From: JADYZU01 sp964540965
GTDB taxonomy: Bacteria > Pseudomonadota > Alphaproteobacteria > Rhodobacterales > Rhodobacteraceae
Direction of reading: 5' to 3'
NCBI GenBank assembly: GCA_964540965.1
Contig: CAZIOT010000018.1
Span: forward strand, 1-64,000
DNA: 64,000 nucleotides
The notes below the pieces were generated by a model that saw only the letters and a list, made by a program, of their open reading frames with translations, was not told the DNA's origin and made no database searches. Of this stretch, positions 17,451 to 25,687 are shown in pieces (position 1 is the first letter of the stretch; each line of letters starts with the position of its first letter). Position numbers and translations under genes: made by a program.

Positions 17451-18296
17451 ATGGCCGATTCGGTTCTGCACCACCGCGATATCCTGCCCGCTGGCGATGC
17501 GATCCTGCTGACACGCGCCGCGCTGGCGCCGGCGCGTCCGGCGGCGCTGCACGGGCAGGATTTCCACGAACTCCTGTGGGTGCAGAACGGCGTGCTGCGC
17601 CACCACCTGCCCGAGGGGCGCGAGGATCTGCCCGAGGGCACGCTGGTCTTTCTGCGCCCCGGCGACCGCCACGCGCTTCAGGGCCGGGGCGAGGGCACGC
17701 TGGTCGTCTCGGTCACCCTCCATCCCGAGACGGTGGCGGCAATGGGTGCGCGGCATCCGCGGCTGGCCGGCAACCTGTTCTGGTCCGCCGCGCCGCAGCC
17801 AGCCAGGATCGCCCGCGACGCGCGGCAGATGGCCGACCTCAACCAGGCCGCGTTGCGGCTGGAACGCGGCGCGCGCGATGCGCTTGGGGCCGAGGCGTTC
17901 CTGCTGCCGCTGTGCGCCGCGCTGATCGAGGATACCGTCGCCTTGCCCGCCGGGGCGCCGCAATGGCTGGCCGCCGCCTGCGCCGCGGCCGCCGATCCGC
18001 GGGTGTTCCGCGACGGCGCCGCCGGTTTCGCCCGTGTCGCCGGCCGCGCGCATCCGCATGTCAGCCGCACCCTGCGCCGCTTCCTTGACCAAAGCCCGTC
18101 GGATTTTGTCAACGCCCGCCGCATGGCCTTTGCCGCGCGGCGGCTGACCGGGTCGACCGACACGCTGGCCGAGATCGCCGCCGATTGCGGCATCCCCAAC
18201 CTGTCGCATTTCCACAAGCTGTTTCGCGAACACCACGGCACCACGCCGCAGAAATACCGCCGCGCCCATCAGGCCGAGGTGGTGCAACCGGCGTGA
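17451..18296 (+). CDS. AraC-family transcriptional regulator with N-terminal cupin
   Basis: A 281-residue protein with an N-terminal cupin-like sensor (HGQDFHELLWVQNGVLRHHL, then LRPGDRHAL) and two C-terminal helix-turn-helices (TLAEIAADCGIPNLSHFHKL followed by FREHHGTTPQKYRR). ATG 17451 is preceded by AAGGGAGGG, better than ATG 17436. It is divergent from the DUF4173 operon with a 163-base gap and may regulate it or the genes downstream. The inducer is probably a small carbohydrate or aromatic compound, by analogy only. Confidence 0.9.
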   Translation: MADSVLHHRDILPAGDAILLTRAALAPARPAALHGQDFHELLWVQNGVLRHHLPEGREDLPEGTLVFLRPGDRHALQGRGEGTLVVSVTLHPETVAAMGARHPRLAGNLFWSAAPQPARIARDARQMADLNQAALRLERGARDALGAEAFLLPLCAALIEDTVALPAGAPQWLAAACAAAADPRVFRDGAAGFARVAGRAHPHVSRTLRRFLDQSPSDFVNARRMAFAARRLTGSTDTLAEIAADCGIPNLSHFHKLFREHHGTTPQKYRRAHQAEVVQPA

Positions 18297-18334
18297 TGCC
18301 GCGCTAACCTTTGCCAAAGTCGAAGGAGCATCCC

Positions 18335-18919
18335 ATGGCCATCACCGTCCAGCAGCCGCCCGATCCGTGGCAGAACACCACCACCGCCCACGGCCTTGCC
18401 GGCGACGAGGTGATTTCCGCCCTGCAGAAATGCCTGCGCCGAGGCATGCTGGAAAACGCCGTGCTGCTGGGCTGGGAAATGTTCCTGACCTCGCCCGAGA
18501 TGGAGGAAAAGCTGTGGTCGCGCCTGTGCGTGATCGCGGTCGAGGATGTCGGCCTGGGCGACCCCGCCCTGCCGGTGCTGGTCGAGACGCTGTATCGCCA
18601 GCACGCCCGCTATCCGCGGCCCGATGGCGACCGCTTCCTGTTCGCCGCCCATGCGATCCGCCGTATCGCGCTTTCGGCCAAGGACCGCACCAGCGACGAT
18701 CTGGTCAACTGGGCGAAACGCTCGGTCGAACTGGGGGAACGGTTGCCGGAAATCCCCGATGTCGCGCTCGACATGCACACAAGGCGCGGGCAGGAGATGG
18801 GCCGCGACTACCTGTTCTTCATGCAAGAGGCCTCGCGCGTGATACCCGAGGTCGAGGGGCGCGATACCACCTGGCGGGACTGGATCCTTGCCGCCTTGCA
18901 GGCAGGCAAGCTGGCCTGA
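18335..18919 (+). CDS. Hypothetical protein resembling the C-terminal domain of RarA/MgsA AAA ATPases
   Basis: A 194-residue helical protein. The segment EVISALQKCLRRGMLENAVL and VIAVEDVGLGDPALPVLVE resembles the all-helical tetramerisation domain of RarA/MgsA clamp-loader-like ATPases (ALQKSIRR... ASEDIGLADP), but the AAA motor is missing. This may be a stand-alone derivative of that domain. It starts after a GAAGGAG site and lies between the AraC gene and deoC on the same strand. The assignment rests on short similarity and is moderate at best. Confidence 0.55.
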   Translation: MAITVQQPPDPWQNTTTAHGLAGDEVISALQKCLRRGMLENAVLLGWEMFLTSPEMEEKLWSRLCVIAVEDVGLGDPALPVLVETLYRQHARYPRPDGDRFLFAAHAIRRIALSAKDRTSDDLVNWAKRSVELGERLPEIPDVALDMHTRRGQEMGRDYLFFMQEASRVIPEVEGRDTTWRDWILAALQAGKLA

Positions 18920-18992
18920 GATTTGACCAAATGGTCAAACCTTGCGTTTGCCCGCGCCCCGTGTCACCGTCCGTCGAAGCCGGAGGAGCCGC

Positions 18993-19991
18993 ATGACCAC
19001 CACCCTGACCGAGACCGCCACGCGGGCGGCGCATCTGCCGCAGGTCCACGAGCCGCGCAATGCCGGCACCGAACTGGACCTGGACTGGGTGGCACGGGTG
19101 CAGGCCAACACCTCGGCCATCGAACGGCGCGCGGCAACGCTGCCGGGGCGGCGATCGGTGAAGAAGGACTATCAGGCGGCCTGGCTGTGCAAGGCGATCA
19201 GCCTGATCGACCTGACCACCCTGTCGGGCGACGATACCGAGGGCCGGGTGCGTCGGCTGTGCGCCAAGGCGCGGCAGCCGGTGGCGCCCTGGCTGCTGGA
19301 CCGGCTGGGGATGACCGGGCTGACCACCGGCGCCGTCTGCGTCTATCACGACATGGTGGCGACCGCGGTCGAGGCGCTCGAGGGGTCGGGGATCCCGGTC
19401 GCCGCAGTCTCGACCGGGTTTCCGGCGGGCCTGTCGCCCTTTCCGCTGCGCATCGCCGAGATCGGCGAAAGCGTCCGCGCCGGGGCGGCGGAAATCGACA
19501 TCGTGATTTCCCGCCGTCATGTGCTGACCGGCAACTGGCAGGCGCTGTATGACGAAATGCGCGAGATGCGGGCCGCCTGCGGGCAGGCGCATGTCAAGGC
19601 GATCCTGGCCACCGGCGAACTGGGCACCTTGCGCAACGTGGCGCGGGCCTCGCTGGTCTGCATGATGGCGGGGGCGGATTTCATCAAGACCTCGACCGGG
19701 AAAGAAGGGGTGAACGCCACCCTGCCCGTGACGCTTACCATGATCCGCGCCATCCGCGACTATCAGGACGCGACCGGCGTCAAGGTCGGCTACAAGCCGG
19801 CGGGCGGGATCTCCAAGGCCAAGGACGCGCTGGTCTATCTGTCGCTGATGAAGGACGAGTTGGGCGACCGCTGGCTGATGCCGGACCTGTTCCGCTTTGG
19901 CGCCTCCTCGCTTCTGGGCGATATCGAGCGGCAGTTGGAACATCACGTCACCGGCGCCTATTCGGCGACCTACCGGCACGCGATGGCCTAG
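18993..19991 (+). CDS. deoC: Deoxyribose-phosphate aldolase
   Basis: A 332-residue class I aldolase of the longer (eukaryote-like) DERA type. It cleaves 2-deoxyribose 5-phosphate to acetaldehyde and glyceraldehyde 3-phosphate through a Schiff base. The lysine motif FIKTSTGKEGVNAT and the second conserved lysine in VGYKPAGGIS are intact, as is VKAILATGEL. ATG 18993 follows a GGAGGAG site. The next gene is an aldehyde dehydrogenase that could oxidise the acetaldehyde product, a sensible deoxynucleoside-catabolism pair. Confidence 0.96.
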   Translation: MTTTLTETATRAAHLPQVHEPRNAGTELDLDWVARVQANTSAIERRAATLPGRRSVKKDYQAAWLCKAISLIDLTTLSGDDTEGRVRRLCAKARQPVAPWLLDRLGMTGLTTGAVCVYHDMVATAVEALEGSGIPVAAVSTGFPAGLSPFPLRIAEIGESVRAGAAEIDIVISRRHVLTGNWQALYDEMREMRAACGQAHVKAILATGELGTLRNVARASLVCMMAGADFIKTSTGKEGVNATLPVTLTMIRAIRDYQDATGVKVGYKPAGGISKAKDALVYLSLMKDELGDRWLMPDLFRFGASSLLGDIERQLEHHVTGAYSATYRHAMA

Positions 19992-19993
19992 CG

Positions 19994-20053
19994 GAGGGCG
20001 CCGGGGGTTTCACACCCCCGGACCCCCGTGGGATATTTGTAGACGAAGAATGA
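19994..20053. repeat. Dispersed repeat B, copy 2 (inverted relative to copy 1)
   Basis: This is the reverse complement of the 12060 copy with few changes: GAGGGCGCCGGGGG, then CACACCCCCGG, then GGGATATTTGTAGACGAAGA and ATG. It fills almost all of the space between deoC and the aldehyde dehydrogenase gene. The GC-rich arm can form a hairpin. Confidence 0.75.
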
Positions 20054-20075
20054 ACAGGGCGCGGGAGACAAGGCC

Positions 20076-22409
20076 ATGTCGGTGAAGGAAATCTTCCGGT
20101 CGATGGACTATGGCCCGGCCCCCGAAAGCGCGGCCGAGGCGCTGGACTGGATCAAGGGCCACGGCGGGCGCTTTGGTCACTGGATCGGCGGGCGGTTCAC
20201 GAAGCCGGGCGAGACCTTCGAGACGAAGAACCCGGCGACCGGCGCCGTGCTGGCCGAGGTATCGCAGGCGACGCAGTCCGATGTCGATGCCGCGGTCAGG
20301 GCGGCGCGGCGGGCGCAGCCGGGCTGGGCGCGGCTGGGCGGGCACGGGCGGGCGCGGGTGCTTTATGCGCTGGCGCGGCTGTTGCAGAAGCAATCGCGGA
20401 TGTTCGCCGTTCTGGAAACGCTCGACAACGGCAAGCCGATCCGGGAATCGCGCGACATCGACGTGCCGCTGGTGCAGCGGCATTTCTACTATCACGCCGG
20501 CATGGCGCAGCTGATGGGCAGCGAACTGCCCGACCGCGAGGCTTTGGGCGTCTGCGGGCAGATCATCCCGTGGAATTTCCCGCTGCTCATGCTCGCCTGG
20601 AAGGTCGCCCCGGCGCTGGCCATGGGCAATACCGTGGTGCTGAAACCGGCCGAATACACGCCGCTGACCGCCCTTCTGTTCGGCGAGATCAGCCATCAGG
20701 CCGGGGTGCCGCCCGGCGTCATCAACATCGTCACCGGCGATGGCGCGGTGGGCGAGATGATCGTGGCGGCAGAGGTGGACAAGATCGCCTTCACCGGGTC
20801 CACCGCCGTGGGCCGCCGCATCCGCGAGGCGACGGCCGGGTCGGGCAAGGCGCTGACGCTCGAACTGGGGGGGAAGTCGCCCTATATCGTCTTTGACGAC
20901 GCCGACCTTGACAGCGCGGTCGAGGGGCTGGTCGATGCGATCTGGTTCAACCAGGGGCAGGTCTGCTGTGCCGGATCGCGCCTGCTGGTGCAGGAAGGCG
21001 TGGCCGACCGGTTCCATGCGAAACTCAAGGCGCGGATGGCGCATCTGCGGCTGGGCGACCCCCTGGACAAGTGCATCGACATCGGCGCGGTGGTCGATCC
21101 GGTTCAATTGCAGGCGATCAGCCGCATGGTCGACGCCAATACCGAAGGCGAACGCTATGTCGCCCCGATCGAGGTGCCGGCGATCGGCTGCTATTACCCG
21201 CCGACCCTGATCACCGGGCTGTCGCCGGCTGCGGTGCTGATGCAGGAAGAGATCTTTGGTCCGGTCCTCGTCTCCACCACCTTCCGCACGCCGGGCGAGG
21301 CGGTGGAACTGGCCAACAACACGCGCTACGGCCTTGCCGCGACGGTCTGGACCGAGAATGTGAACCTCGCGCTCGACATTGCGCCGAAGCTGGCCGCGGG
21401 CGTGGTCTGGGTCAATGCCACCAACCTGTTCGATGCCGCCGCCGGGTTCGGCGGGGTGCGCGAAAGCGGTTTCGGCCGCGAGGGCGGATGGGAGGGGCTG
21501 GCCGCCTATACGCGGCCGAAGGGCGCGGCAAAGGCGCTGAAGCCGGTCCTACCCTTTGCCGGGGACGGGGCACCGGTCGATCCGCTGGACCGGACCGCCA
21601 AGCTCTATGTCGGTGGCAAGCAGGCGCGGCCCGATGGCGGCTATTCCCGCGCCGTCCACGGGCCCAAGGGTGCGCTTCTGGGCCATGTGTCGCTTGCCAA
21701 CCGCAAGGACATCCGCAACGCGGTCGAGGCGGCGAATGCCGCCAGGGGCTGGGGCAAGACGACCGGGCACAACCGGGCGCAGATCCTGTATTTCATCGCC
21801 GAAAACCTGTCGGCGCGGGCGGGTGAGTTTGCCGAACGCCTGCGGGCAATGACCGGCGGCGACGGGCGGGCCGAGGTCGATCAGTCGATCCGCCGCCTGT
21901 TCACCTATGCCGCCTGGGCCGACAAATTCGACGGTCAGGCGCATGGCGTGCCGATCCGCGGCGTGGCGCTGGCCATGCGCGAACCTGTCGGAACCATCGG
22001 CGCACTATGCCCGGACGAAGCGCCGCTGCTGGGCCTGATCTCGGTCATGGCACCGGCGATCGCGATGGGCAACCGAACGGTCCTTGTCGCGTCCGAGGCC
22101 TTTCCGCTGGCCGCGACCGATTTCTATCAGGTGCTCGAAACCTCGGACGTGCCGGGCGGGGTCGTCAACATCCTGACCGGCAGCCATGCCGAACTGGCCC
22201 CGCATCTGGCGGCGCATCTGGATGTCGATGCGGTCTGGTCGTTCTCGTCCTCGGACCTGTCCAGGGTGATCGAGGCGAAATCGGCCGGCAACCTCAAGCG
22301 GACCTGGGTCAACAACGGCCGGACGACGGATTGGAGCCGCGCCGAGGGCCGCGGATGGCTGGAACAGGCGACCGAGGTCAAGAATATCTGGGTGCCCTAC
22401 GGGGAGTAG
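20076..22409 (+). CDS. Two-domain aldehyde dehydrogenase (ALDH16-like)
   Basis: A 777-residue protein made of two ALDH units. The first (about residues 30-480) is complete: ELGGKSPYIVFDDADLD with the general base Glu, then FNQGQVCCAGSR with the catalytic cysteine. The second (about 505-777) has ALDH character (VGTIGALCPDEAPLLGL, PGGVVNILTGSH) but is shortened and lacks a catalytic Cys motif. This matches the ALDH16 family, in which the C-terminal unit is a non-catalytic pseudo-domain; a bacterial ALDH16 from Loktanella, a relative, is an active enzyme. It probably oxidises acetaldehyde from DeoC. Confidence 0.9.
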   Translation: MSVKEIFRSMDYGPAPESAAEALDWIKGHGGRFGHWIGGRFTKPGETFETKNPATGAVLAEVSQATQSDVDAAVRAARRAQPGWARLGGHGRARVLYALARLLQKQSRMFAVLETLDNGKPIRESRDIDVPLVQRHFYYHAGMAQLMGSELPDREALGVCGQIIPWNFPLLMLAWKVAPALAMGNTVVLKPAEYTPLTALLFGEISHQAGVPPGVINIVTGDGAVGEMIVAAEVDKIAFTGSTAVGRRIREATAGSGKALTLELGGKSPYIVFDDADLDSAVEGLVDAIWFNQGQVCCAGSRLLVQEGVADRFHAKLKARMAHLRLGDPLDKCIDIGAVVDPVQLQAISRMVDANTEGERYVAPIEVPAIGCYYPPTLITGLSPAAVLMQEEIFGPVLVSTTFRTPGEAVELANNTRYGLAATVWTENVNLALDIAPKLAAGVVWVNATNLFDAAAGFGGVRESGFGREGGWEGLAAYTRPKGAAKALKPVLPFAGDGAPVDPLDRTAKLYVGGKQARPDGGYSRAVHGPKGALLGHVSLANRKDIRNAVEAANAARGWGKTTGHNRAQILYFIAENLSARAGEFAERLRAMTGGDGRAEVDQSIRRLFTYAAWADKFDGQAHGVPIRGVALAMREPVGTIGALCPDEAPLLGLISVMAPAIAMGNRTVLVASEAFPLAATDFYQVLETSDVPGGVVNILTGSHAELAPHLAAHLDVDAVWSFSSSDLSRVIEAKSAGNLKRTWVNNGRTTDWSRAEGRGWLEQATEVKNIWVPYGE

Positions 22410-22449
22410 ACCGGCACGGCGGGCAGGGTCGCGTCGCTTCTTTCGCCGC

Positions 22450-22507
22450 GGTGGGGTATCCCCCACCCTACCCGACAGGCGGCGTAGGGTGGGCAATCGC
22501 CCACCGC
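22450..22507. repeat. Dispersed repeat A, two tandem palindromic copies between convergent genes
   Basis: GGTGGGGTATCCCCCACCC at the left is followed by GTAGGGTGGGCAATCGCCC plus ACC at 22483-22504. Each is an inverted repeat, and together they fill the space between the converging ALDH and DUF1523 genes. A role as a bidirectional transcription stop is plausible. The right-hand element almost touches the DUF1523 stop codon. Confidence 0.65.
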
Positions 22508-22511
22508 CCCC

Positions 22512-23219
22512 TCACTTCTTCCGCCGCCAGGTGTCCAGCCAGCGCCGGAACCGTCCCTGCTGCGTGGTGACATTCGCCTCGATCCCGTCCCAGGTCTCGC
22601 CCACGCGGGCGACTGTCGGATCGACGGTGCGCTGGCGGAACTGTTTCCACACGATCTGGATGAACCCCCAGACCAGCGCCAGGAACAGGAAGAAGAAGAT
22701 GTTGAACCACGGGATGACGCGGTAATCGGGGGGCGTCGCCCGCTCGGCCGCGGGGCGGTCGTCGGGGATCGCCCACATCGCCGTCGCATTCGGATAGATG
22801 GTCAGGAACCGGTTGCGCCAGCCGTAGTGGCGGATCACCACCCATTGCGGCTCGGCCGCGGTCGAGGTCAGATCCTGCGCCTCGGCCTGCAGATCGGACG
22901 AATCGAACTTGAAATACGGCGGCCAGATCCAGCCGGTATCCTCGTTGCGATAGACCATGGTCTGGTCGCCGCCGCGGATCAGGCCGAACAGCCATGTCCG
23001 CTGCCGCACGGTATTGATCAGCCGCACGTCGCGCGTGGTGCCCTGCACGTTGCCGCTGTCGGCCTGGGCATAGAACCAGTGGTTCCAGGTGGAAAAGTCC
23101 TGCCGCATGATCTCGGTCCCGGTGATGCGGGCAACGTCATGCTGCGGCAGGACGTAATGCAGGAACAGGCCGGCAATCAGCAGCACAAACACGCGAAGGA
23201 TCAGGCGGATGCGGCGCAT
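22512..23219 (-). CDS. DUF1523 family membrane protein
   Basis: About 235 residues. An N-terminal membrane helix (ILRVFVLLIAGLFLHYVLPQ) is followed by a soluble region with LPQHDVARITGTE, VYRNEDTGWIWPPYFKFDS and a conserved basic YGWRN. A second helix (WFNIFFFLFLALVWGFIQIVW) and a short cytoplasmic tail complete it. This is the DUF1523 pattern seen mainly in Rhodobacteraceae; function is unknown. It is the last gene of the large minus-strand operon. ATG 23219 was preferred over an upstream TTG. Confidence 0.85.
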   Translation of the reverse strand: MRRIRLILRVFVLLIAGLFLHYVLPQHDVARITGTEIMRQDFSTWNHWFYAQADSGNVQGTTRDVRLINTVRQRTWLFGLIRGGDQTMVYRNEDTGWIWPPYFKFDSSDLQAEAQDLTSTAAEPQWVVIRHYGWRNRFLTIYPNATAMWAIPDDRPAAERATPPDYRVIPWFNIFFFLFLALVWGFIQIVWKQFRQRTVDPTVARVGETWDGIEANVTTQQGRFRRWLDTWRRKK

Positions 23220-23230
23220 GGGCAGCCCTT

Positions 23231-23506
23231 TCAATTGGCGTTGGTCAGCCAGACCAGCACAAGGATGAACACCACCGGCACGGCATAGACAAGCAGGATC
23301 AGCCGCCGGCGCAGGCTGCCGCGGTATTCGGCCAGGCCGCGGGCGATGAAGGCATCGCGCGCCCCGGGATCGGCCGACTGCGGAGCCTCGTCCCAGAGGC
23401 GCTCGAGCTTTTCCTTGCGGACCGAGCGGGAATAGAGCGAGACGACCGTATAGACCACGGTCATGCCGACGAACACGATAAGGATAAGCCAGACCCAGCC
23501 GAACAT
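23231..23506 (-). CDS. Small two-helix membrane protein, unknown
   Basis: A 91-residue protein: an N-terminal helix (MFGWVWLILIVFVGMTVVYT), a basic and acidic cytoplasmic loop (SVRKEKLERLWDEAPQ) and a second helix (RLILLVYAVPVVFILVLVWL). A strong GGAGATAGC ribosome site precedes ATG 23506, two bases downstream of the preceding gene's stop. No family recognised. Its place suggests it is a membrane subunit of the same assembly as its neighbours. Confidence 0.75.
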   Translation of the reverse strand: MFGWVWLILIVFVGMTVVYTVVSLYSRSVRKEKLERLWDEAPQSADPGARDAFIARGLAEYRGSLRRRLILLVYAVPVVFILVLVWLTNAN

Positions 23507-23508
23507 CG

Positions 23509-24855
23509 CTATCTCCTTACCCGGCCCCAGGGACCGACCGCATCGACCATCGCCTCGGTCACGCGCGTCGGCTGCGGTTCGGCCATCGCCGGTTCCGCCC
23601 CGAACAGGGCGGCGCGGGTGCCGGCCTTGTCGACCATGTATTCGCGGGCCAGAAAATCGGCGACATAGGCACGCTTCTGGTCGGGCCAGGACAGATAGGC
23701 GGTATAGAACGCCTCTTTCGCGCAGATGAACAACTGTCGCACGTCGAGCGGCGACAGTTCCGACAGCAGGCGGTTGACCAGATCGGCATCGGGATGCGGC
23801 TTGGCCCGCAGCGAATAGAAATAGGCCGGATGATCCGAGGTGATCTTGGGCCAGGGGCCGCCATCCTCGGCCCAGCGCGCCAGCGCGGCCAGGCCCTGCC
23901 ATTCGGCCGGCAGCAGCCCCGAATATTTGCGCCCCAGCGCCCGCAGGTCGCGGCGGGTGGCGCCTTCCAGCCGCTCGCCCATTGTCCCGGCGACCTCGGC
24001 GACGATGAAATCCATCTTCTGGTGCAGCACGGCAGCGGCATCCAGCCCCCGCGCCTCGACGATCGGTTCGGCAAGGTCATTGTCGCGCAACCAGCGCGCA
24101 ATCATCGAACGGTCGCGGAAATCCATCACCTGCGCAATCGGCAGGGGCCCAAGCGCCGACTTGTCCGCAGCGGAAATCGCCGCCGGCCGGTCAAGGTTGC
24201 GGAAGATGTAAAGGCCGCCGAAATGCCCGGTCCAGAAATTGTCCTGCGAAAAGGTCATCTGCCGCAGCGCCACAGGATTGCGGGTGAGATCGCCGGTGAC
24301 CTTGGCCAGTTCGATCATCTCGGCAATCAGCACATCGTCCCACCAGGCATCCGGCCCGGTCTTGAACCGGTCGATCAGCGTGGTCAGCTTCTGCGCGGTG
24401 GCGACGGTGCCCGAGGTGGTATCGGCCTCGACCGTGACGCGGCGGATGTCGAAGAGTTTCGCCGGCGTATCGACCGCATAGACGGAATTGACCAGCTCCC
24501 CCGCCACCGCATCGCGGGCGGTCAGGGCGAAAAGCTGCGGTTCGTTTTCGGTGATGAACTGCCGCAGGATCCCGCGCGAGGTGGAAAACTGCGCATTGAG
24601 CAGCGGCGCGGTTTTCTGATCGGTGGTCAGAAGGATGAACTGCCGGTTCAGCCCGGCATGGTTGATGTAAAGGTCGTCGTCGAACTCGTCGCCGATTTCC
24701 GGCGAATAGCCGGAAATGTCGATGTGGAAATCGGTCAGCGCGGTGGTCTTGCCGGTCAGATGTTTCAGCGCGCGGTTATAGCGGTCGACCCAGACCGGGT
24801 TGTCCACCGCGATCAGGTTGCCGAACATGAGGCCTTTTTCGATCAGGCGTTTCAT
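23509..24855 (-). CDS. DUF6638-like protein of unknown function
   Basis: A 448-residue soluble protein starting MKRLIEKGLMFGNLIAVDNP. It has no signal peptide or membrane helix, and includes FSTSRGILRQFI, DPDAWWDDV-like text and QLFICAKEAFYTAYLSWPDQ. I associate it with DUF6638, a Rhodobacterales-centred family, but this cannot be verified here. ATG 24855 overlaps the preceding gene's stop (ATGA). It is a core member of the operon with the AAA+ ATPase. Confidence 0.65.
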   Translation of the reverse strand: MKRLIEKGLMFGNLIAVDNPVWVDRYNRALKHLTGKTTALTDFHIDISGYSPEIGDEFDDDLYINHAGLNRQFILLTTDQKTAPLLNAQFSTSRGILRQFITENEPQLFALTARDAVAGELVNSVYAVDTPAKLFDIRRVTVEADTTSGTVATAQKLTTLIDRFKTGPDAWWDDVLIAEMIELAKVTGDLTRNPVALRQMTFSQDNFWTGHFGGLYIFRNLDRPAAISAADKSALGPLPIAQVMDFRDRSMIARWLRDNDLAEPIVEARGLDAAAVLHQKMDFIVAEVAGTMGERLEGATRRDLRALGRKYSGLLPAEWQGLAALARWAEDGGPWPKITSDHPAYFYSLRAKPHPDADLVNRLLSELSPLDVRQLFICAKEAFYTAYLSWPDQKRAYVADFLAREYMVDKAGTRAALFGAEPAMAEPQPTRVTEAMVDAVGPWGRVRR

Positions 24856-25358
24856 GCCTTGTTCACCGCAACCAAGTCCGACTTCAACCGTTCCCATTCA
24901 CGCTTTAGAATCGATTGACATATCAATATGATTGGGCGATGCGCTCTACTTTCGTGCAACTGACCCATCATGTCAGCCTCCGCCATCTGCAATACTTGGG
25001 TTAACTCATCATAATCTGCATCATCCCTGTTCATCCTGAGCCTGATACGCATACCAAGATGGACAAACCTACTAACTATTTCAATCGGTGCATCGCCCTT
25101 GAAGCTCATGCTGGAAAGTGCGGCAAATTCGGCCATGTCGTCTCGCAAGGCATCTATCCACTCCTGACGAAATTCCGCAAGTTGCGTCGTCGACTGGAAC
25201 GTTCTCCCCTTGGTATTTTCACTTATCTGAGCAAAGAACGCCTGACGTGCAGTGAAATAGGCAATAAGGAAAGAAACGACTGGTGTAATAATCGAAAAAG
25301 AAAGGAGTTGGTGGCTCGATAGCCACGCCTCAATGGATTCAAGCCACGTATTCACCAT
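24852..25358 (-). CDS. Low-GC membrane-anchored helical protein, likely acquired gene
   Basis: A 168-residue protein with one N-terminal transmembrane helix (LLSFSIITPVVSFLIAYFTA) followed by a cytoplasmic helical domain containing QLAEFRQEWIDALRDDMAEF, a motif seen in many unannotated small membrane proteins. Base composition is near half G+C by eye, with many A- and T-ending codons, unlike the roughly two-thirds G+C around it. Yet it overlaps both neighbours (ATGA downstream; seven bases upstream), so it is fully coupled to the operon. It looks like a transferred gene precisely fitted into place. Confidence 0.75.
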   Translation of the reverse strand: MVNTWLESIEAWLSSHQLLSFSIITPVVSFLIAYFTARQAFFAQISENTKGRTFQSTTQLAEFRQEWIDALRDDMAEFAALSSMSFKGDAPIEIVSRFVHLGMRIRLRMNRDDADYDELTQVLQMAEADMMGQLHESRAHRPIILICQSILKREWERLKSDLVAVNKA

Positions 25359-25687
25359 CTCTCCTTCACCCAGTGCCGCGGCAGGCCGGCGACCGACAGT
25401 ATCAGCATCGGTCCCCAGAACAGGGCGGAAATCAGCGCCAGCCGGCCGAAATGCACGGCGACGGCGGCAAAGCCCAGCGAAAACACGTCGGCAATCGGCA
25501 CGCCGCCCCAGACGTAAAGCCCGACAAAAAGCGCCGCCGACAGCACGATCAGGATCAGGGTCGCAACAAAGGCCAGCACGAACAACGGCTTGACCCCCTC
25601 GGGCCATATCCGCGACAAAAGCCGCGGCACAAGCCAGCCGGTAAGGGCCAGCGCCAGTGCAGGAAAGATCAGGCCGTCATCGAACAT
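25352..25687 (-). CDS. Small multi-spanning membrane protein, unknown
   Basis: A 111-residue protein with three or four hydrophobic helices (LIFPALALALTGWLVPRLLS, LFVLAFVATLILIVLSAALF, then LALISALFWGPMLILSVAGL). It starts in a TGATG overlap with the AAA+ ATPase stop and ends seven bases into the low-GC gene. No recognised family. It is probably a membrane partner of the ATPase. Confidence 0.75.
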   Translation of the reverse strand: MFDDGLIFPALALALTGWLVPRLLSRIWPEGVKPLFVLAFVATLILIVLSAALFVGLYVWGGVPIADVFSLGFAAVAVHFGRLALISALFWGPMLILSVAGLPRHWVKERW

